NCBI GenBank assembly: GCA_016786845.1
Contig: JAEUVB010000014.1
Span: 1-37,293 of the forward strand
DNA from: Chitinophagaceae bacterium
GTDB taxonomy: Bacteria > Bacteroidota > Bacteroidia > Chitinophagales > Chitinophagaceae
Direction of reading: 5' to 3'
Length of the DNA: 37,293 bases
Each line of letters opens with the position of its first letter. Position 1 is the stretch's first letter. Shown piece by piece: positions 32,629-37,293 of the stretch. The notes beneath the pieces are model-generated. The model saw only the letters and a program-made list of their open reading frames with translations, searched no databases and was not told the origin of the DNA. The position numbers and the translations under genes are program-made.

Positions 32629-34347
32629 CTAATAATCATACTGCCGGCGCGCGGCATTCAGCCTGAATCCTACATAAAATTGGTTGCTGGCAAAGTTTGG
32701 ATTGGTCGAAAAGCTTGATTTCTCATTCCGGAAGGTCAATCCCAAATCAATATAAAAATTATCTCTCAATTCATATGATGCATTCAAGTTGGTATACCAA
32801 ACCGTGGTGGTCGCACCATTATACATGCGGATGCCATAATCGGAGTTCTTTTTCTTATAGGATTTGAAGATATCTCCGCCAAAAGAAACACTCGAAGCGG
32901 TATCACGGCCTTGTTTGTTGTAGAAGGTCTTCATACTTAAAATCAAATGTTGCACAGGAATATACTGTACCAGCAAATTGAATTCAGAAAAATTAGCCCC
33001 AAATGGATGGGCCAAAGGTTGGTTGTAATGGGTATAATCGGCCACCGGTACATCATAGACTGCATTGTAGGCCGAACTGTCGCGGAAAGAATAGGTGAAT
33101 GGTCGTACAATATTGATCTCCGGTTGTATGAGTAAATTGACGATACCAAACGGATCGGCGATTTTACAACCCAATTGAATACCATATTTATTCCCCCACC
33201 AACCTTTACGAGATTTGATTTCAGCAAATTTGAATTCATCGAGTAACAACTGTCCGTATACCACGGTGTTAAATCTTCCCGGATTCATTTTGAAATTCAG
33301 TCCCAATAAGGCATTGTCCGGACTACCTGCCCCTTGTTCTATACTGCGATACAGGATAATCGGATTCATATATTGAAACTCAAAATGATCTTTTCGGCCA
33401 AAAATAATGCCTTCAAATAAGCCCACATTCAACCATGGGGCTACATTGATGCTTAAATGATGCATGGCCGCGTACTTTTTGGGCAAAAGCTGATCCCCTC
33501 CGCGTTTATATTGCGGGGTCAGTTCCATGAAGAGATTTTGATAATTAACCTTCCAGATACGGGTATTAATTTTTGCGAATAAATAATTGGCCCCAAAATC
33601 ACTCAGAAACAGGCTGCGATAGCCGTCACCAATATGAAATCGATCATGCCCGAAAGAGACATTGATGGTATTTTTAATGACCTCAGCATCGATATAGCCG
33701 CAAGCATTGATGTAATCGACACCATTTCCGGGCTTCTCCAGTTTGAAATCTTTGTAGTAGGCATTCCCCGGAACGGCAGCATGACTCAGCATATAGTTTT
33801 GAAACTGACGAGGGCCACGCTCCTGATTATCCGTAAATGCAGAATAAAAGCCCAAACGATTCGCCACTCTTCCGCGAACTTCCAGTCCTTTGGAATTCAC
33901 GAAGAGGGTCTGTCCGCCATTGCCCGATTCCACCGTTTGCTGATACGCGATGATGGGATTCACAATCAGGTCGGCATTATGGGTTTGTACATTCAGGAAG
34001 TCAGGTTTTTTAATGTAAAAAGTATTGAATATGGGCCATTTCGAATAAGCTGCACCATCACCATTAGCCGCCCACTCTCCATTTTTAGATATGATATTCT
34101 GAATGTCTTCTTTTTCACCGATCGTCAGGTCAGGATGAGTAATCAAGTAATTCTCTAAAAAATGAACCACATCTTTTCGGCTCATGGCATTCAAGGTCGT
34201 AAACAAAGTATCTGAAATGCGGCCATTCAGGATATCCAGGCGGTCGACAAAAATATTATCTTCCATATTCCGCTTCATATTAGCAGATTGTGTATAACCA
34301 AGGGAGGCACAGCATAAGAAGACGCCGAGCAAAAAGATTTTTCTCAT
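32629..34347 (-). CDS. Outer-membrane beta-barrel protein, RemB/Wzi-like
   Basis: This 572-residue protein has a signal peptide (MRKIFLLGVFLCCASLGYTQ) and a helical N-terminal region (about 25-120). A long run of amphipathic beta strands follows, ending in the aromatic C-terminus expected for outer-membrane barrels (RRQYDY). Blocks such as GRKDHFEFQYMNPIILYRSIEQ and GSPDNALLGLNFKMN recall the Bacteroidota capsule-assembly Wzi-like and RemB gliding-associated proteins. I recall this similarity and have not tested it. There is no T9SS sorting domain. It is divergent from pyrC with only 59 bp between starts. The T9SS gene 98 bp downstream may be co-transcribed. An assembly or export role at the outer membrane is inferred. 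Confidence 0.75.
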   Translation of the reverse strand: MRKIFLLGVFLCCASLGYTQSANMKRNMEDNIFVDRLDILNGRISDTLFTTLNAMSRKDVVHFLENYLITHPDLTIGEKEDIQNIISKNGEWAANGDGAAYSKWPIFNTFYIKKPDFLNVQTHNADLIVNPIIAYQQTVESGNGGQTLFVNSKGLEVRGRVANRLGFYSAFTDNQERGPRQFQNYMLSHAAVPGNAYYKDFKLEKPGNGVDYINACGYIDAEVIKNTINVSFGHDRFHIGDGYRSLFLSDFGANYLFAKINTRIWKVNYQNLFMELTPQYKRGGDQLLPKKYAAMHHLSINVAPWLNVGLFEGIIFGRKDHFEFQYMNPIILYRSIEQGAGSPDNALLGLNFKMNPGRFNTVVYGQLLLDEFKFAEIKSRKGWWGNKYGIQLGCKIADPFGIVNLLIQPEINIVRPFTYSFRDSSAYNAVYDVPVADYTHYNQPLAHPFGANFSEFNLLVQYIPVQHLILSMKTFYNKQGRDTASSVSFGGDIFKSYKKKNSDYGIRMYNGATTTVWYTNLNASYELRDNFYIDLGLTFRNEKSSFSTNPNFASNQFYVGFRLNAARRQYDY

Positions 34348-34382
34348 AGAAGGGTAAAAATAGTAACTAAATGTAATTCATT

Positions 34383-34390
34383 TACTTTTG
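34383..34390 (+). promoter_or_regulatory. Predicted promoter -7 element (TACTTTTG) of pyrC
   Basis: This matches TAnnTTTG and ends 16 bp before the pyrC ATG at 34407. The -33 element is not clear. Confidence 0.55.
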
Positions 34391-34406
34391 TATAAAGAAA
34401 TAAGCC

Positions 34407-35753
34407 ATGGAAAATTATCTGATCAGAAATACCCAAGTCGTGAATGAAGGAAAAATCGTCAGACAGGACGTTTATATCCGGAATGGGCGATTTGAAAAAA
34501 TAGCTGATTCAATTACGCTTAAATCTGCTGCAACAGAGATCAATGGAGAAGCATTACATCTCATACCGGGCTTGATTGATGATCAGGTCCATTTTCGCGA
34601 ACCCGGACTCACGCATAAAGCGGAAATTGCCACGGAATCCCGCGCTGCCGTAGCCGGAGGGGTAACGAGTTTTATGGAAATGCCCAATGTAAAGCCTCCG
34701 ACTTTGGACATCCAAAAGCTCGAAGAAAAAATGCAGATTGCGGCCCATTGTTCCCCGGCCAATTATTCGTTTTTCCTGGGTGTGAGTAACGACAATGCGA
34801 GTGATGCTTTACGCATCAATGACCATAAAGATGCTGTTTGCGGACTCAAAATATTTATGGGATCAAGTACCGGAAATATGCTGGTCGATAATATCATGAC
34901 CCTGGAAAAAATCTTTTCGGAAAGCGAAGTGCTGATTGCCACGCATTGCGAAAAGGAAAATATCATCCACGATCATCTGGCGAAATTGCAGGAGGAAGGC
35001 GTTTCCATCGATCATGCCCGTTTTCATCCCATCATCCGGGACGTGGAAGCCTGTTACGAATCTTCCATTTCAGCGATACAGTTGGCCAAAAAATTCAATA
35101 GCCGTCTGCATATTCTACACATCAGCACAGAAAAGGAATTGCAGTTGTTTACCAATTTATTTCCTTTGGAGCAAAAACGTATTACGGCAGAAGTTTGTGT
35201 ACATCACCTTCATTTTACAGCCGATGATTATGAGCAATATGGCAACCTCATCAAATGCAATCCTGCCATTAAAGCACCGCATCATCGTGAAGCATTGTGG
35301 GCAGCCTTGCTCGATGATCGTTTGGATATCATAGCCACCGATCATGCGCCGCATACCTGGGATGAAAAGCAATTGCCCTATCTTCAGGCACCGGCAGGCG
35401 TTCCCTTGGTACAGCACAGTTTACTGATGTTGCTGGAAGCTCATTTTGCCGGAAGAATTTCTTTGGAGCGTATCGTAGATAAAGCATGTCATGCCCCCGC
35501 CCGCTGCTTTCAGATTCGCGAAAGAGGTTATATCCGTGAGGGTTATTTTGCCGATGCGGTCTTGCTGGACTTAAATCAAAGCACTACCGTTACGAAAGAA
35601 AACATTCTATACAAATGCGGCTGGAGCCCTTTTGAAGGACATACCTTCCAAGGTCAGATTCAAAAGACATTTGTGAACGGTCAGATTGCGTATGAGCACG
35701 GGGTTGTACAACCGGAAGTGAGAGGCATGCGCATGATGTTTGATCGCGGATAG
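34407..35753 (+). CDS. pyrC: Dihydroorotase
   Basis: This zinc amidohydrolase interconverts carbamoyl aspartate and dihydroorotate in pyrimidine synthesis. Its 448 residues fit the type I (long) class. The metal site is visible: DDQVHFREPG near residue 60 (HxR), GLKIFMGSSTG near 150 with the Lys expected to be carboxylated, ATHCEKE, HILHISTEKE, and DHAPHTWDEK near 310. It begins 16 nt after a promoter box and is transcribed alone. A related allantoinase or hydantoinase is possible for such sequences, but the HFREPG, MEMPN and DHAPH combination favours dihydroorotase. Confidence 0.95.
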   Translation: MENYLIRNTQVVNEGKIVRQDVYIRNGRFEKIADSITLKSAATEINGEALHLIPGLIDDQVHFREPGLTHKAEIATESRAAVAGGVTSFMEMPNVKPPTLDIQKLEEKMQIAAHCSPANYSFFLGVSNDNASDALRINDHKDAVCGLKIFMGSSTGNMLVDNIMTLEKIFSESEVLIATHCEKENIIHDHLAKLQEEGVSIDHARFHPIIRDVEACYESSISAIQLAKKFNSRLHILHISTEKELQLFTNLFPLEQKRITAEVCVHHLHFTADDYEQYGNLIKCNPAIKAPHHREALWAALLDDRLDIIATDHAPHTWDEKQLPYLQAPAGVPLVQHSLLMLLEAHFAGRISLERIVDKACHAPARCFQIRERGYIREGYFADAVLLDLNQSTTVTKENILYKCGWSPFEGHTFQGQIQKTFVNGQIAYEHGVVQPEVRGMRMMFDRG

Positions 35754-35782
35754 TCCGACTTCATTCTCACGCTCATTTTTTG

Positions 35783-35856
35783 TGGATGGTACTGGATTCG
35801 AACCAGCGACCTCTACGATGTCAACGTAGCGCTCTAACCAACTGAGCTAACCGTCC
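35783..35856 (-). tRNA. tRNA-Val (anticodon GAC)
   Basis: The minus strand folds as a 74-nt tRNA. It has acceptor GGACGGT/ACCATCC, D-arm GCTC...GAGC, anticodon stem CTACG/CGTAG with loop TTGACAT (anticodon GAC, valine), T-arm with TTCGAAT, and discriminator A. CCA is not encoded. The acceptor stem has one C-A mismatch (positions 4 and 69). All other arms pair well, so I regard the gene as functional but note the mismatch. Confidence 0.93.
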
Positions 35857-35960
35857 GGGTGGGCAAATGTAGGGAAAAGTGCATAAAGTTGAAAATGGTT
35901 TATGAAAGATGGTCTAAAGCGACAGCGTCATACTCACGCTGATTTTTTTCTTTCGTCCTC

Positions 35961-35973
35961 GCAGGGTGCCGCC
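35961..35973. repeat. RAYT-flanking motif GCAGGGTGCCGCC, left copy
   Basis: This 13-mer recurs with one extra T at 37138-37151 (GCAGGGTGTCCGCC), on the other side of the transposase and in the same orientation. It probably belongs to the REP-like element family. Confidence 0.5.
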
Positions 35974-35983
35974 CCAATCGAAG

Positions 35984-36171
35984 CACTTCCCCGCGGGGTT
36001 TGCTGCTCTGAGCAACCCTGCGGTATCTCGACTACGGTCTAAATTAATATCCCTAAATCTCTGTTCTTCCATAGTATCACTTCCCCGCGGGGTTTGCTGC
36101 TCTGAGCAACCCTGCGGTAACTCGATTACGGTCTAAATTAATATCCATAATTATCTGTTCCTCCATAGTAT
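35984..36171. repeat. Two tandem 94-bp copies, each with a REP-like palindrome
   Basis: Positions 35984-36077 and 36078-36171 are head-to-tail copies of a 94-bp unit that differ at only a handful of positions. Each contains a strong imperfect palindrome (35991-36023 and 36085-36117) in which CCGCGGGGTTTGCT pairs with AGCAACCCTGCGG around a CTCTG loop. The right arm read on the other strand starts CCGCAGGGT, the same head as the element at 37136. No gene is visible. From 36172 to 36388 I see only AT-rich sequence plus an 11-bp inverted-repeat arm (AGGGCCTGCTG at 36246). Confidence 0.9.
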
Positions 36172-36388
36172 TTATTTGTTCAGTTCCGGTCTCTCAAAGT
36201 TAACATCATTCATGGACAATATATGATCCATAGGATATGTATTTAGGGCCTGCTGTTTAACGTTCAACATACTCCGAATAGTGATTTTAATGTGAATTAA
36301 ACTATAATTTTTCGTATTAAGGATTCGAATACTATGCATTAAATATACAGCTTTGAACTAGTTGTATGCATCTCCAACTTCTGCGTCA

Positions 36389-36427
36389 GCGTCAAAGGGC
36401 TGTACCCAAGTACTATCCCTTTAACGC
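36389..36427. repeat. Hairpin across the transposase stop codon
   Basis: GCGTCAAAGGG (36389-36399) and CCCTTTAACGC (36417-36427) pair at 10 of 11 positions around a 17-nt loop that contains the RAYT stop codon. It may end the transposase transcript or be part of the mobile-element end. It has no long T-run on the minus strand. Confidence 0.5.
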
Positions 36428-36997
36428 TTCCTTGAATTTGGAGCGCCTACAACTTAACCAGCAGGCCCTATTTAATCCTTCTCCGATATAAAACCCCGCT
36501 GAACTATTTGGATACAGTACCGAATCCGACACCAAGGCAGGTGTGCAATTACATGGATTAGCATGAATATAGTCGAGCTTTTGATATAGTATTTTATCAT
36601 AGTCCAAATACTTCCAATCAAATGAGGGTTCAAACACTTCATGCTTCCGACCTTTTTTACGATCTCTGGGGCTCACCCATTTGCTCATCTTGTTTAGAAT
36701 ATCTGTATGTCCTCTTGCTTCAAGCCGCTTCACTAATTCATATCCCATAATGCGCTTACCATTACCAATGATCGTATTGATAGACTTACTGGTTCTTGTA
36801 AATGAAACAATCATATGTACATGATTGGGCATGATCACATACGCATTTACATAATGACCTTGCTTCCGCAATTCATCAAAAAATTTATAAACTAGATCAT
36901 AGCCATTGGTTAGTTCAAATAAAGGCAGCCAACGGGTATTGGTAAACGTAATGAAAAATGTACCACTATCATAGGGTATCATACAACGTACACTCAT
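36413..36997 (-). CDS. REP-associated tyrosine transposase (RAYT), Y1/HUH family
   Basis: This 194-residue single-strand transposase of the IS200/IS605-related Y1 superfamily shows the HUH metal-binding motif as MPNHVHMIV near residue 57-65. The region expected to carry the catalytic Tyr is YDKILYQKLDYIHANP near 137-152. RAYT proteins are domesticated relatives that nick and move or maintain REP palindromes rather than a full insertion sequence. The frame appears intact, with no frameshift or missing core motif. Palindromes and a shared GCAGGGTG motif lie on both sides. The C-terminal ~25 residues (LNRACWLSCRRSKFKEALKG) are basic, possibly for DNA binding. No second open frame (TnpB) is present. 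The start is ATG 36995-36997; an internal Met six codons in is possible. Confidence 0.85.
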   Translation of the reverse strand: MSVRCMIPYDSGTFFITFTNTRWLPLFELTNGYDLVYKFFDELRKQGHYVNAYVIMPNHVHMIVSFTRTSKSINTIIGNGKRIMGYELVKRLEARGHTDILNKMSKWVSPRDRKKGRKHEVFEPSFDWKYLDYDKILYQKLDYIHANPCNCTPALVSDSVLYPNSSAGFYIGEGLNRACWLSCRRSKFKEALKG

Positions 36998-37137
36998 GGT
37001 TATTCAAAAGTATTCAATTAATTTTCAATTCGCGAAACAGAGTACCCGAAAGGAAAATGTCTTTTGGGATGCAGGGCAACAAGAAGATTGTTCCATTTGG
37101 ACTTTATCTAAAGAAAATCAATTATGTAGCATGAACC

Positions 37138-37166
37138 GCAGGGTGTCCGCCGCGGCGGAACACCCC
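37138..37166. repeat. REP-like palindrome right of the RAYT gene
   Basis: A very GC-rich palindrome stands in AT-rich sequence. GGGTGTCCGCC pairs with GGCGGAACACCC (one bulge), preceded by GCA so that it begins with the shared GCAGGGTG head. It lies 141 bp upstream of the transposase start. The rest of 36998-37293 holds no convincing gene; a short open frame at 36996-37190 runs through this palindrome and is probably spurious. Confidence 0.75.
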
Positions 37167-37293
37167 GCCGTTACTTTGCTTTTTAAATAATTTATACTAA
37201 TTTTTCCAAAGGAAAGCAGAGGTGAACTAAACACCCCGGAAAGCTAAAGACTTATTCCCCGCATTAGTCCTCTGCCTACCCTTTGAAACGGAT

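Noticed and set aside
35984..36171. CRISPR-like or leader repeat near a transposase
   Set aside because: Only two directly abutting 94-bp copies are present, without spacers. The palindromes fit REP-like elements better.
36996..37190. 64-codon open frame upstream of the RAYT
   Set aside because: It runs through the GC-rich palindrome, is divergent from the transposase with overlapping start, and has no recognisable protein features.
35783..37293. Integrative element inserted at tRNA-Val
   Set aside because: No integrase and no duplicated tRNA 3' end are visible in the window. The RAYT does not use tRNA attachment sites.

Overview
The window comes from a member of the phylum Bacteroidota, probably the Chitinophagales/Sphingobacteriales side rather than Bacteroides itself. 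Three things point there. Six predicted secreted proteins end in a type IX secretion (T9SS) sorting domain, with PNP(T/A) motifs and a short basic tail. Eight start regions carry the Bacteroidota -7 promoter element TAnnTTTG, and Shine-Dalgarno sequences are lacking. The housekeeping genes (EF-P, accBC, truB, pyrH, pyrC, rarA) also fit this phylum. Most of the window is ordinary chromosome. The last 1.5 kb is a small mobile-element locus.

Layout. 1-442: a 21-bp tandem repeat array. 443-2044: rarA (minus strand) and a small membrane protein. 2418-4199: a T9SS cargo protein. 4451-6622 (minus): truB, then a PAP2-like membrane protein and comB. 7018-9633: efp, accB and accC, followed by a second, degenerate repeat array. 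9957-12424: an M19-dipeptidase-like enzyme and a small exported protein. 12485-23252: a block of secreted or lipoprotein genes, including two tandem CotH-kinase-like proteins, a lipoprotein, a MAM/Ig-like adhesin and a beta-lactamase-fold hydrolase. 23304-30244: a ten-gene, tightly packed operon. It begins with molybdenum cofactor genes (moeA, a TauE/SafE permease, mobA, moaD, a moeB-rhodanese fusion, moaE). It ends with a divergent Lgt-like membrane enzyme, a radical SAM protein of the MJ0619/tetraether-lipid-synthase type, and two tiny membrane proteins. 30322-35753: pyrH, a T9SS protein and an outer-membrane barrel on the minus strand, and pyrC. 35783-35856: tRNA-Val(GAC). 35857-37293: a RAYT (REP-associated tyrosine transposase) with palindromic elements on both sides.

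The most interesting signal is the distal half of the Moco operon. A radical SAM enzyme with the cysteine layout of archaeal tetraether lipid synthase overlaps an Lgt-family gene. That Lgt-like protein has lost the conserved HGGL histidine and the GRxxN asparagine but keeps the HPxxLYE and RFxxE motifs. Two small hydrophobic proteins follow directly. I infer a membrane-lipid or lipid-anchor modification cassette that is co-expressed with Moco biosynthesis. Its reaction is unknown and nothing in the sequence proves it.

Other points worth checking are an EF-P with Arg in place of the usual modified Lys at the loop tip, a Lys/Ala-rich tail on the biotin carrier protein, a MoeB-like E1 without zinc cysteines, a probable pseudokinase in the CotH pair, and the RAYT/palindrome locus. 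All functional calls rest on motif recognition by eye. No database search was run.
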